Positions 33,301-49,275 of a DNA stretch of 64,000 nt are shown here, piece after piece; the first letter of the stretch is position 1; each line of letters starts with the position of its first letter. Both the position numbers and the translations under genes were made by a program. Under the pieces are notes generated by a model that saw nothing but the letters and a program-made list of their open reading frames with translations, had not been told where the DNA came from and did no database searches. The stretch spans positions 2,350,501 to 2,414,500 of the forward strand of contig JAPTOF010000006.1 of assembly GCA_028554755.1 (NCBI GenBank), written 5' to 3'. The stretch comes from Cordia subcordata. Lineage: Eukaryota; Streptophyta; Magnoliopsida; Boraginales; Cordiaceae.

Positions 33301-35500
33301 TAACATTTATCATCAATGACTGCTACTATTCTTTCCTTTTTAGTCTCTGGCCATATTTGATGATGGCGATGATGATGATGATGCTGAAGCAATCTGCAAT
33401 TCTTTCTGGCCTAGAGAATCCCCTTTTTTTCTTTTTCATGTTTCCAAATGTAAATAGTGGAAGTAGAAGGGCTGCATGAAATTACATCTCATCCAGCCAA
33501 AGCATGCATGAAATAACATCTCATCCAGCCAAAGCATTGAAGTCAAAGAACAAGTTAGTACAGAAAAAAGCAACAGAAATTACCTTAGCTATAAACTTCA
33601 ACCACCTCTTCGACTTATCTTTAAAATATTGCAGAGGATTCAAGTCAGATACTCTATCAACCTCAGAAAGTTCATAAGAAGCCATTTTCTTCCCATCCTC
33701 CAAGAGGCGGATGGCCTCAGTAATAGCTTTTCTCTGTTGACCATGCCCATATATCAAAAATTCAGGAGTGCGACCCAACCTATGGCACGAGGTAACATTT
33801 TGGTATAGTAATATAAAAAATGTAATTTTCCGGAGTTGTAACAAATCTGACAAACTGGTTTTCATCTAGCAGAGAACGTTAATTTAACAATGTGATACGG
33901 CAAAATCATTTTGGGAAGAGAAGTGATACAGCATTTGTAACTGCATGCAAGTCTATAATATGTGATTGACTTTACCCGACTGTACAACGTACATATCATA
34001 ATAAGTTTGATGCTGAATTATTTTTCTAATTTGACATGCCAAAAGTCCAAGTCCTATTAACAATTATTGTAGATCTACATAATGGCGAATTCAGATTGTG
34101 GCATACATCTCATGCTTCTTTCTGCAGGTCACCGACTAAAAACCAGAAATAGTGAAAGCAATGAAAATCAAATCATAAAACTGATTTCGAGCTATGTTGA
34201 GGAAAAAGAACCTAGACCAGTGTCCTTTAAGTCATTTACATTTGAAATCAATTAAATATACACATACTTCTCAGCATGGGAACGGCAGAGTTGCAAAGAA
34301 AAAGAATGAAATGTGCTGATTGTGAGCCCTTTCGCTGCTGGCTTCCCAGCAACTGTTCCTATGCGCTCTCTCATTTCTGAAACAGCTGCTGTGGTGAATG
34401 TCATGGCTAAAATATGGGATGGAGCAATGCCCTAAAATGTTTTGAAGCAAGATTTAAAATTAAATATCAACTAGATCAAAATCTCATAACAAAAACATTT
34501 ATTTCACAAGGAATTCAATTTCTCTTCACAAAATGAGAACAGGAAAGTCGAAATAAGTAGCATTAACTGAGTTATCAAGAGAATACATTGCAGTACCTCA
34601 CTCATCAGCATCAAAACGCGCCCAACCATTGTTGATGTCTAGCACCAAATCAATGAAAAGTAAGGTACAGGCAAGAAAGATGAGCAAACTAAAATCTTAC
34701 ACGGAAAAACTACAGACCTTTCCACTTCCAGGACCAGCAATAATCATCAAAGGGATTGAGATGTCACCACAAGCTGCTTCCTGCTGTCTGTCATTCAAAG
34801 AGTGAATGTACTTCTTATACTCTTCAGGCATGCTTTTGGTTGCAGTAACCTCGGAACTTTTTGACCCTTCTGCTCTGCATTCTTTTTCACTGCCTGAAGC
34901 CAAACTGCATTGAGCTTCCACCTCATCACCGAATACAGGACTTTGATTGGTTTCACACTCCCCACTTTCCTTCTTAACATTCTGATTTTCCATTAGACTA
35001 CTGCTCACTCCTTCTCTTTCAGATTTTGCAGCAGACTTCTGCTCGCATAAAGCATCAATCTGTTCCAGAACTGACTCATCAAAACCATCATCCAAATCAT
35101 TGGATGACATTACAGGGTCACTCAAAAAGGAGCATCCTGATGGCTTCACGGGAGTAAATAATGAGTTTAATCCAACCCCATCTTCTGCGCGTGAATTTCT
35201 CTCCCTTCTATTAGAATTTGCATCAACCAATTCAAGTGCATTGCTAGATACACCATTTGAATATGATCTGCTGTTAAATTCCTCTTGTCCAGCAAGAGTA
35301 TCAAACAGTAGAGAGGGTAAAGCTTTACTGCTCCCCAAACCTATAGTGGTATCGGTTTTACTATCTGAACAATCCGTCGAGCATGATTCATGATAACAAT
35401 CAAAGCCAACTAACTTAGAACACTTATTTCTAGAAACTGGAGATGGTGTATTCACAGGAATTTCGGAGAATGGAGCCCTCTTAACGCAATCAGCCATCAT
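24381..35500 (-). CDS. UvrD/SRS2-like superfamily 1 DNA helicase
   Basis: 28 exons whose phases all agree (1132 aa): 35500-34718, 34638-34597, 34431-34268, 33779-33584, 33047-32991, 32907-32802, 32713-32580, 32475-32401, 32225-32100, 31988-31857, 31771-31688, 31142-31029, 30905-30805, 29859-29793, 29420-29370, 29089-29012, 28828-28622, 28527-28489, 28385-28314, 28208-28122, 28042-27986, 26910-26705, 26614-26521, 25841-25791, 25283-25221, 25111-25052, 24668-24606, 24470-24381. The N-terminal 240 aa are disordered and Ser/Glu-rich. Motifs: Q-like 'LNDRQQEAA', Walker A AGPGSGKT (~255-262), Ia '[10 protein letters not shown]', Walker B DEFQDT (~464-469), GDDDQ, IV '[12 protein letters not shown]', V '[12 protein letters not shown]', VI 'YVAMTRARK'. 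The C-terminal CxxC and 'YLQNLGC..P' segments match plant SRS2-like proteins. Role: 3'-5' translocation removing recombination intermediates, inferred from the family. Any extra 5' exon is unresolved. Confidence 0.93.
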
Positions 35501-37590
35501 CACAGTATCAATATTCTCGGCATTGCTGTTTCTATTTTAACAGAAAATGACCATAATCAAATTAAATAGCAGACTAGGCAAAACAAAAATACTAATCCAC
35601 CTCACACAAAATTGAGTAAAAATACTTAAAAAGAACCCATATCTTCTGCCAAAGTTGCACGATAGAGCACGATTTATCTTAATATCTGATAACAAATAAG
35701 CCTGTGAATTGTGTATAACGTGCAACCTCGGCGAAAAAGAATTCATAAAAGACGAATATAATTAAGAAGGCTTGGAAAGGGCTTTTACGTGTGAGGGAAT
35801 GGAAGAGAGGTGTGGCGAGGCCTTTTGCGTGCGAGGAGTGCCTTTGCGGCTCTAAAGTTCTGTGAGATTCGGGCCCTTTGTTCTGCTGATAGTTCACCAT
35901 TCTCCTTCCCATTCATTCTTCAACACTTTCACAAACCTACGAGGTGGAGCAGGTCGTGGACTATCGGGTTTTTCTGCACTGGGAGTGTGGAGAGTGGTGG
36001 GTTTTTTTTTTTTTTTTTTCCCTTTTTCTCGCCTTCTTTTCTTTCCCTCCCAATTGTATTTTTGAATCTAGGCGAAATTACACTTTTGCTCCGACAATGG
36101 TTTGCAATGCCCCTTTTATCTTTGGTACCAAAGACTTTTTGGCTTCTTAATTTTTCTAAACAAGATAGACTTTTTGGCTTCTTAATTTTCTAAACAAGAT
36201 ATTTTGCTCTCTCATCTTATAAAGTAAGAGACACTATTAGTTCTTGGCATATTTTCTGTCAAATTTTTAATGAAATAAACACATGCACGCAAGGTAAAAA
36301 CCGAACCACAAAAGATGCACGTGCTGATTTTGTTAAAAATTTGACCAGAAATAGCTTAGAAACTAATAATGTCTCTTGTTTTGTAAGATATGGAGACCAA
36401 AATGCCTCTTTTAAAATATAATAGACCAAAAAACCTTTGACACTAAAGATAATTGGACCATTAAGATAATTTTTACCCATTTTCAAATTAGTAAAAAGAA
36501 AATATGAAAAAAAAAGAAGTTTGTTTTTTTGGTCCAACAACAAACTTCATTCACATAAAAAGGTTATGTCACTAAACAAGCAAAGCCTAGCCCAACAAGT
36601 ACAACAACATTAGGGACCCAATTACACGACCAACAACAACAACATAGGACTAAGAACAACCATAAACCATGCACATCAACTAAATAAATCTTAAAGTTTA
36701 AATGGAGGAAGACCCATACATCCTTGTCACAACAAATAGCATGAGTGACATGCTCGTTTAAACATTTCTAGAAACACCGAAGAAATGACAAACCATTTCA
36801 AAGTGAGAAAAAGTTTCACCAACATAAGCAATGAAAGCTTGGGCAATAATTGGCCAAACTGACTCCTAAAACAATCCCTCAAAAGCATTTTCAAGAGATA
36901 GAACCACAGACATTCGTGGAAGCAAATCAAGATGACGATATAGATAGTCAAGTATGTAAGAAGGTGAAGAGCCAAAGCTGAAGGGCATGGAAAAGTAGTT
37001 GGAATATCCCAAATAGATAACCAAGATGCAAAAATGCTGAATCCTTCTTATAAACCTCTCTTGCAAACAAGATATAAGATATAGAAAAAGCTACAATACA
37101 TAGCAAAACAAAGAAAAGAGACATAAAAAACTATAAAGAAAGGATAAGATGAAAAAAAAAAAGAAAATCAAACCACTGTTCGAAGGCTAGGGTTCTGGAT
37201 ATTGGAAAGAAAATTTGGTTTGTACTAGAACTCTCTAGAGAGAAGAACGAATATAAGACAAAGTGTCCAAAAGTATATTCATATTACATGAAATAGAATA
37301 TCATAACTTTTACTTTTGTATATCATCACATCCTGAGGCTGATAAGTTTGTATTACATCAATCATTAGTATGACTATTCATGCCTAACATTGTATAGTAC
37401 AGAAAAGAGTTGTGTATTCATATTTAATTGACACCGTATAATACATAAAAGGGAGGGATTTATGAATGATAAGAAGTCTTAAATAAAAAAAAAAAGACCT
37501 ATTAATCGCACAATAAGCTCTCACATGAGATGGACCCCACATAAGCCGAATGATAGCCTCTCCCCAAGTAAAATGGCCGGCAAGAGATTC
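35501..37590. other. Intergenic region upstream of the helicase
   Basis: A minus-strand ORF at 35679-35912 begins 'MGRRMVNYQQNKGPESHRTLE' and could be helicase leader or a first exon, but no in-phase donor links it to the main ORF. A foldback element lies at 36071-36478. Bases 36540-37550 show no recognisable gene. Confidence 0.4.
36071..36478. mobile_element. Foldback element with long inverted repeats
   Basis: Two arms of about 200 bp are imperfect inverted repeats (left 'caatggtttgcaatgcccc..aagagacactattag', right 'ctaataatgtctcttg..ggaccattaag'). A ~34-bp phrase 'gactttttggcttcttaatt' is tandemly duplicated in the left arm (about 36130-36195). The whole could fold into one hairpin. No coding capacity. 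Confidence 0.6.
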
Positions 37591-39020
37591 TCAAGTGAAT
37601 AATCTGCAGATAACACCAGCTGCTTGTCTCATGATAATCTTCACAAATGGTCTAGTGAGACCTGCCAAAATGGGCACGACAACTGGCAAAATTGACGTGA
37701 GTATAGTGACAAAAAGCTTGATGTTTTCTGGTGCAATAGTGGCCAATGCAATACTGTATGTGATACACACTGCCCACGTACAGATTTGGAACTCCAGCCT
37801 GAGAGGAAAGTTGCTGAGAAGGATGTTGATCAAGAAGAGTGATACATACAAGCCCAATGAGTTAAAGAACGCGAAAAAACCAAACGAAACCGAATTCAAT
37901 GTTCCTAGTATAGATTTCCCTGGATACTTCTCTTGATCGGCCGTAGCGCTGCTGTTCCCTCCTGGACTGCCAGCATCTTGCCATAGGCCTGCCGGAGGAT
38001 TGATTCAGACTTGAAAAGTGGCCGTTGCCACCAATGTCACGATAACCAGTAAAGCGCTACGAACATCACTCGGTGAATCTCTCCCCCTACGGAATTTGAA
38101 ATACTCCACTGGATTATCTGGTTGCTGCGTATGCGTATCTTGTCTCGTGCTGCTATTTGTGAATCTTTGATCACGCGTTTGAGCTGATGCCGTAGAGACC
38201 AGATTGCGCGCCCTCTTCGCTCCAGCAGCCCAGAGGATGTCTGCGATTTCTCTATCACCCGATTCACTTGGAAAGATGAGTAACAAATCAAGAGCAGTTA
38301 AGCCTGTCTGGTTAACAGCATCGATCTCCAGAGCACCTCACCTGATAATCTCGTCTTCAACTAATAATTCGATAACCTGTTAACTCACATGTATTAATTC
38401 ATTCATAAGTATCAAAGAGATATTACAACGATTATCATCAGGACCGAAACCTACCTGACGATGTCTTCTCCAGGTTGCCAGGTGCAGGACTGTATTTCCA
38501 TGGTCGTCTTTCATGTTGATAACATCTCTTGTATTCAGTTGCTTGACACAAGTAACCAGAAAGCTAGCATCCTCATACTGGCTGTTCTTGACAGCAATAT
38601 GCAGGGCATTTTCTCTCTGTATATTCACATCTTCAATACACTTTGGCCAAGCTGAAATCATTTCTTTAATAATTAGAACCTTCCCTTTGGCAGCTGCGAT
38701 GTGAAATGGAGTCATTTTCTCTTTGCCCTCTAGTCGACACAGTTCGCGATCAACCTTCAGAAGCTCCCTTACAATTTCAACATCGCCATTCGCTGCGGCC
38801 ATGTGCAGGGGGCTGAAACCATCCTCATTCAATTCTCTGGTGAATTCGGTTTTTAGACTTGTGATCTCCTTAACAAAATCAAGATGCCCTGCAAGATATG
38901 CAGCGGGTTCTCCGCAGCTACGAAAGAGATTCTGGAGAGGATCAAAGGTTGATCCTTTAGCAGCATACGAAGATCTTCTACATCTCCTGTTTCTGCTGCC
39001 AAAAGCAATCTTCTATCCAT
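37591..39020 (-). pseudogene. Ankyrin-repeat/PGG-domain protein, disrupted
   Basis: Minus strand; exon 1 39020-38455, exon 2 38376-37591. Ankyrin repeats read 'GFSPLHMAAANGDVEIVREL', 'MTPFHIAAAKGKVLIIKEM', 'ENALHIAVKNSQYEDASFL' and 'GNTVLHLATWRRHRQ', followed by a PGG domain ('TFQV..NPP.GLWQDAG') and multi-pass membrane segments, as in plant ITN1/BDA1-like membrane ankyrin proteins of defence and stress signalling. Two in-frame TGA codons break it: one 12 codons into exon 2 after 'VEDEIIR', and one directly after 'ATFQV', where the family has Gly. The second ankyrin repeat is also degenerate ('GEPAAYLAG'). Frame is otherwise open to the final 'GVICRLFT'. Most likely a young pseudogene; two sequencing errors are less likely. 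Confidence 0.82.
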
Positions 39021-40091
39021 TTCTTATTTTTTTTTCGTCAAATGTAAGAACTATTGGTCTGAAAATACCCCTTAAGTTCTAATTGCCTGCAAGTAAATAG
39101 GTTTTAAGAATTTATAGATAGTTGAAGAAGAAAATAAAGCTGGAAGAAGGATCTAAAGTCTTGTTCCAAAATATTATTATATTTAATCTTATCCTAATCG
39201 CGTAATCAAATGACATCTACGGGTATGAAATTCCACCATCATATTTTTATTCAAACACCACATCCAAACTCTGTGCGACACCTTGCACTTGCTGATTAGA
39301 TGAATATTTCACTAGTAATTCTATTGCATTCTAATCCTATTTTAGATAGCTTTGTGAGGTCAGTCCCCAGCGCATTAAATATTTGAAATTTAAAGGCATC
39401 ATTACTCTTCACTTAAAAAAATTAAATAAATAGTACTGGTATGATTGTTGAATTGTGTGTTGTAACTCCACTAAATCGATCATTCCAGTAGAATTTACAG
39501 AGGCCGCCTAGATGAAAATTTTCTCATTTTCCATGGATTATAGAAGTTTCATTACACTAAACAACCGTCAAGCTGTATTTATTCGCAAAATTAATTCTAT
39601 CCTATGGAGCAAACTATTTTTGCTTGGTTAACTAGTAAGGATTGTTCAATTATGAAGAGCTTCTTGCACAAAGCTCAAATGAAGATGACATATCTTGATT
39701 TGGCAACGGTATTAACCTACTTAATAAGCAATATGCATTATATTTGAGCAAAATTAAGTATCTTCTCACAATGCTACAGGATAGCACAACAATTTGCCTT
39801 GGCCACTGGTGTTTCTTGTCTATTCTGAAATTGAATACTTATATAACAACTAGAAATTTGGTTGCAGATAATGACTGAATAGAACACATTTTTGTGCCCT
39901 ACACACAAGTTCATTTAAGAGGTACAAGGCTAAAATTAACATTGAGAAATTCCAAATACATGTTGAAAATGTTGAATCTTTTTCTATCATTATATCAGAT
40001 GAATCAATTGTAGCATTTCACAACAATGAGAAAGAGAATAATGATATTGAGCAGCTCTCTTCAGATTTGCAAGGGCAGATTTCTCGGACAC
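39021..40091. other. Intergenic region between ankyrin pseudogene and GDH
   Basis: No gene or repeat recognised. The distal part would include the GDH 3' UTR. Confidence 0.5.
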
Positions 40092-43695
<3,604 letters not shown>

Positions 43696-44855
43696 TCATT
43701 TATGACCAGTCAATTGGTTAGAAAGGACAAAGAAGACACGCAAGCTTCCTAACTTGGAAAAAAGTTTTGGCCAGGTGGCAACGAGATTATTCAAATTATA
43801 AATATTGATTTTTGATTTAATTTATTATCATTTAAACCACAAATATAGCTCATTGCTATCTTTATTTGGACTTCTCATAATTTGGATTAGTCTACTCATC
43901 GTATGTTAAAGTAAATTCTAGTTTTATATAACGACTCTTCTATTAGAATTTTCATATTATATAAAAGTTGTAATAAGAGAAGTAATAAAATGCACATTCT
44001 TGTTAAGAATTAGGGGCAACTCGAGTGATTGTAATTATCTTCTAAAAGTGATGGCCTTAGTTTAAATATCATAAAAAGGGGCTGAGGGTTTGTAAAATAA
44101 ACCAAAAAAAAACTCCAATTTTCTCTTCTATTCATTTTTTCTTATTTCTATTGTTTTATTCTTTTAGTTATTTTCATAATGAATTTGTTGATTTTGCTAA
44201 AATGACCCTCCCTTTTTTGGGTAAATTTTGTTGATTTAGGTTAAATATTTTTTCTTAAAGTGGTTTAACTATGGCCTAAGGGTGCTGTTTGCTTAGCATT
44301 TGAAGTGTAGAGCCGAAAATCGAAAATGAAAAAAGAATTTGAATTTTTTTGAGTTTGTATGTGAGTCTTGTAATAAGGTTGGTTTGTATAGATTTTTGAC
44401 ACATCAAACTGAATTTTGCAAAATGAAAAAAACGTATATAATAAAATCATACTCGAAAAATACAGCCCTAATCAAAAGCCATACAATTGAGTGTTACAAG
44501 AAATGAAGTGGATAGAATTTCACTTTTTCACAACAGGGGAGAAAAAAAAATCCATTTATTTTTCTGCCTAATAACGAAAAGGGTAAATTTGGAAAGGAAA
44601 AGCAAGCAGGACAGAGTGGCCCTCAGCATAATGGCCCCGGGCTCGTACTTGAGCTTTGGAATTTGGGTTGGGCTTCCACGTTTTGAAAATATTATCTGGT
44701 ACCGTTGCCACGCCGTGAATGTTTATCTCCCATCATAAAAATTTCTCAAATCAAAATATTAGCAACTAATAATGATCTGGATTCGTACATTAGCAACGAG
44801 GATTTAAGTTGAAATTGAAGAATAAAGAATAAAAGTAATAGCAAAAGTTTATATA

Positions 44856-45075
44856 GGGCTCGTTCTGATCGTTTTTTTTTTCTTCATAAAAATACTTTTT
44901 TAACAACACTTAAAAAAATATTTTTTTATCAACTAAAAATTTTAACTTTTAAAAAGATTTTATTTGATATTCTTTTAGAGTTTCGACTTTTTTGTAAGAC
45001 AAATCAAATAATTGTTGTAAAAATAATATATATTTTTATGAAAAAAGTTTTTTTTTAACCAATCTAAATGGGCCC
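44856..45075. mobile_element. MITE family A, copy 4
   Basis: Ends 'gggctcgttctgatcg' and '..aaccaatctaaatgggccc', flanked by the 3-bp direct repeat 'ata'. Interior as in the other copies. Confidence 0.72.
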
Positions 45076-45609
45076 ATAGTCATGTCATTTAAAAAGGATT
45101 TGAATTTTCAATTTTTACAATATATTTTATAGATATAATTTTAAAAATCTTAAATTATTTATGTTATTTTATTATGATTATAGTAAATGTTACTATAATA
45201 TTACAACATTACTAGAACTACTGAAAAAGTGAAAATTGATTAGAAAAAGGTTGGTCAACATATAAGGCTCCGACTGCGGTCCAGCAATAAGGAATAAGCC
45301 GTGGCGCCACGTACGCGTGACGCTGCGAAGAGTAACGCATTTGATGACATAATAATTACACGTTTTTTCCGTTAGTCAAAAGCGAGACCAAAGAAAAAGC
45401 TGGTCATCATGTGGTAGCGTGGCGACCCGTCGACGTTCTTATCAGTTATCTCTCACGTAATTTTTGTTTAATTTCAATTTTAATCGGGATTATTAGAATA
45501 GCATATTGACAACACCACGCAACCACTAACTAGTGAAAAATCAACGATTTGGAAATTTTTGAGCGACAAAGATAACGTGAGATAAGTCTCACTTTGAAAA
45601 TATGTCATG

Positions 45610-45883
45610 TTTGGAATAAACTTATTATAAGATGCTTATTTTAGTGACGTGAATAAAGTAATTTTTTGTTTTTGTTTTTTTCTTTATAAAACATCTTATG
45701 ATAACCCTTTTATAAAAAATTAAAAATAAATTATATTTTTTAATCTTATAAGATATAAATAATTTATTCTTGACTTTTTTTTTATAAGTATAGATAAAAT
45801 ATCTTATAAAATTCAAAATTGATCATACTTTTTTTATATAAACAATAAAGAAGATAATTATCTTATAATAAACTTATACCAAA
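45610..45883. mobile_element. MITE family B, copy 2
   Basis: Ends 'tttggaataaacttattataagatg' (first 20 used for matching) and 'cttataataaacttataccaaa' share the inverted repeats of copy B1 in the cyclin intron. The interior is AT-rich with repeated 'atcttat' motifs. Confidence 0.6.
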
Positions 45884-48016
45884 GACAACAATAATCATTA
45901 ATTAATTCTATTTTCCTTTTTTCTTTTTTGAGCTACGACTTGCGAGGAAGCCAGCTTGGTTGACTTAACAAACATTTACCTTTAATGTTTCAGGAATGTC
46001 CACGACCCTAGAATAATGGTGTTAAATGAAGGGATCGAGTAATAATTTATTGTTATTAAAATTTTTGAGTTTAAATTTACCTTTTATCATAAATATCACT
46101 GAACTAACTTAAAGTACGATCCTTTAAATTATCATTTTAAGGTTGATTTTAGTGCACAATTCTCTAAAATGAATGTATCATTTTCCAAATTAAAACACAA
46201 ATAGTGGCAATCGTCATCAACCTAGCAACTGTTATGATTTGATTTATTAATTTGCTAAAGGTAAGGTTTTATCATTTTTTTTTGGTTAAGAAGTCAAAGC
46301 GGAGCTTCAAATCTTATTGATAATTTAAATCCAATATAGTAGGAAAATGAAAAGAGTAAATTGTTATTCTCGATCTTAAACATATGATCAATATTTACTA
46401 CATCGGGTTGAATAAGATTTACGAAACAAGTATACATGAGTATTTTCAGAATATGTAAAAACGTGACAAAGGTGAAGATGTATGGCATACGCAATATATT
46501 CATTCTGTTAGTAGAAAAACCAGAACATGAGTGATGCAATCTGTACATAACCTACGGAAGGACCGACTCAACCAGTTCAATGTATATAGGCAACTAGAAA
46601 AACCTTCAGAACAGGGCAAAGCTAAAATATCTTCCTCAAACAGAGACTTATTTGAGCCTCATCAAATAATTAAATCAATATATTACAAACTCAATACATA
46701 AATCCGTGATACGATACGTTGAGATGTCAATTTTTTTAAAAACTAAGATACCATAAGTTGGTGATAAACTAAACACACATATTTAAATTTGTTTTATATA
46801 GTAAATAAACATTATTTTTATCAGAATGACAAAAAAAAAAAAAAAAAGAACAACACCAAATACATAACATTTGAAATATCGTTCATCATAAAAAAGTTAA
46901 AAATTACAAAACTAACATGTTCTGCTTAGCTTTTTGGATCTTGATTAGGTGGGCTTCTGGTTTGGGCTGGGTAATCTTCTTATATGGGTGCCCTGGATAG
47001 GAGCAGAGGAAATAACGGTACCAACAATTCAATATCAGATTGGCCACTCGGAGATAGTCAAATATTTGTATTTGTATATTTAATTATTCGCTCTTTCTTT
47101 AGATGTTTAGGTCAAAACGCCAGCGTTTGAACTAAATATGAATTTTTATTTACTGGGGGAAAAAACTTTAACTTTTTGTAAATTCAGGATCTGACAAAAA
47201 AAAAAAAAATTGACTATGCACACACAGAGACACACACACACAAGGGAAGCAAACATTTTGAACGAGAGATTTTACATTTTTATGTTTACAGTTTAGGGTT
47301 TAGACATCTTCATCGTTGGAATAGAACAGAATCACAATTTGGGATGGTTAGCAAGTGTGAAGTTTAAATATCAAATCCTACTAATAACTTGTCAATTTAT
47401 TGTGACATCATTCCCATTAATTTTTTAAGAAGTGGTTTCAATTTATAAAGATTAGATTGAGTTCTCTTCCCTTATTAGAATATGCTTACATGTTTAGATA
47501 ATTAGGCGAGGTTGATTAAATTAATTTGGTATGACAAGAGTTGATTAGCCTAATTATGAAATATAAATAGTTGAAATCAATAAGCTCAAAATAAATTCGA
47601 TCATCGTTTTGTTTTGTTTTCTTTTTCCTTTTTCCTTTTTTTGAACCTCACTCTTAACTCTTTTCGTTTTTTTCCTTTTTCTCTCCCTTAATATATATAC
47701 AAGTGGTTTCACAATCTGATCAGGCATTTATAGATTGGAAATTATAGCAAGAGCTGAAGTATTAAATTTAGAATTGAATAAAACATGATAGAAATAGCCG
47801 GTAGAATATATATTTTAATGTGCAGCTCCTTTATTCAATACTAAACTTTTGGAGCATGATATATAATATTTTTGTTCATAATTGAACAGTAGTCATATTG
47901 CATATAATTACCAAGACACATAACACAAATGCTTAGATGACATGTATCTAGGTGAGGCAGAACCACCCTTTGTATTTCTTACAACGGGATACGCATCATA
48001 TTTCACGCATGCCTCT

Positions 48017-49179
48017 TCATGGTGGAGTGGTCACACCTGCATAAGACATCGGAGTAATAATTAGGAAAACTATTTATATATGTACATATAACAAAGTGAG
48101 AGAATATCCATTATTTAGCCAGCAATTTCGTCCCACTAACATCGTAATATACTTCAAGATTTATCTCGATGGTTATTCTTTCATTTAGAGGGTGTTTGAC
48201 TTTACTAATTTGGTACTTATAAACACTTAAATAGTAAAAAATATATGAGGGAGTGTTTTCTTTTTATTGCTTATAAGCACCTAAACTAAGCCAAGCCAAA
48301 CACCCTCTTAATCAACCTAAATTATGTTTCTTTCAAATAGAATCTTGTGTCTCACATTATCCGAGTCTACGGATTATCGTAAAGAAGTTATTTTTTTTTG
48401 TACATTAAGAAAATTCAATTGGTTGAGTTCGACCACCAGACATACGAGGTCTTACCACCAATTTGTAAAATCTTGGTGGAAGGACCGGCTGCGCAATCCA
48501 ATTACCAAGTAATTTATAAAGAAGTTATTTATTTATTTTTTGTAGTAAGAAAACTCAATTGGTGGAATCTGACCAACGAGTAAACCATGGTGAAAAGGCT
48601 AGTTCCACAACCTAACCACTAGATAAGTTAGAGCATTTAACCCAGAGTAGAGTCAGAGTTTAAACCCGATTCCTGAATTGTGTTTGGCCTTCATTTTTAC
48701 TGTTAGCGCATCCCTAAGGGACTCGTAGAGAAGTTAGTTTTGATTATCCAAAGGTGAAAAAAAATAAGGGAAAAAAGCAAAGTGGCATATAAAGAAAAGG
48801 AGAGTTCGGAGGATCAAGCGAAGGGACAAGAGAGAATACTGCCACATCTGAAGTTGGGAGGAACAGGCCTTCCACAACCTTGGATGCCTCGAATGGCGCG
48901 TTTAACGCCAATCAAGGCAGCCAATTTAGTTGTAACAGAAGGGCATACACATTCGACATGAGCCTCCCTCACCCTTTGGCAACACTCAGCAGAGGGTTTC
49001 CTTCCAAAAATAACGGGCCTGCATGAGTTTGTCAGAAGCCTCTTCTCTTCTTTGCATTGGCTTGGACTTAGGTCACCATTTGCCCCTGGAATCATTACCA
49101 CTAAACTAATCACAGCCACCATGGTCACCAAAGCTACCATCCCTACCCCTGAGCTTATAAGCTCTTTTCGTGCTCTCAT
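48017..49179 (-). CDS. 8-Cys lipid-transfer/protease-inhibitor-like protein 1
   Basis: Exon 1 49179-48840, exon 2 48036-48017 (final residues 'VTTPP' after a split Ser codon); 119 aa. Residues 1-36 are a signal peptide with a hydrophobic core 'MVALVTMVAVISLVVMI'. The eight-cysteine motif follows: C-x10-C-x12-CC-x9-C-x1-C-x21-C-x9-C, starting 'SQCKEEKRLL' and ending 'FRCGS'. Members of this plant superfamily bind lipids or inhibit digestive enzymes outside the cell. Two in-frame codons precede the ATG and are not used. The 803-bp intron carries a 120-bp MITE and a diverged tandem repeat. The tiny second exon is supported by the identical structure in the paralogue 2.6 kb away. Confidence 0.88.
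48188..48307. mobile_element. Tourist-like MITE (family C, copy 2) in LTP1 intron
   Basis: A 120-bp element with ends 'gagggtgtttg' and 'caaacaccctc' as perfect inverted repeats and a TTA duplication on each side (48185-48187 and 48308-48310). TTA/TAA target sites typify PIF/Harbinger-derived MITEs. Confidence 0.8.
48380..48635. repeat. Diverged tandem repeat in LTP1 intron
   Basis: Two units of about 130 bp share 'aaagaagttattt', 'aagaaaa(t/c)tcaattggt' and 'gaccaacgag/gaccaccaga'. Identity is moderate. No coding role; the ORFs seen here are incidental. Confidence 0.5.
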
Positions 49180-49266
49180 CTTGATCAAAACCCTCTTTAA
49201 CTTTTTCTTTCTTGTCTGATATTAATTCTCTCGTTGCCACATGAAATAATGCATGGTGCATTTGCA

Positions 49267-49275
49267 GATATATAT
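49267..49275 (-). promoter_or_regulatory. TATA box of LTP-like gene 1
   Basis: TATATATAT on the minus strand, about 88 bp upstream of the start codon. Confidence 0.5.

Noticed and set aside
37550..37936. Plus-strand ORF of 128 aa
   Set aside because: It is antisense to the membrane-segment region of the ankyrin/PGG pseudogene and has no independent support.
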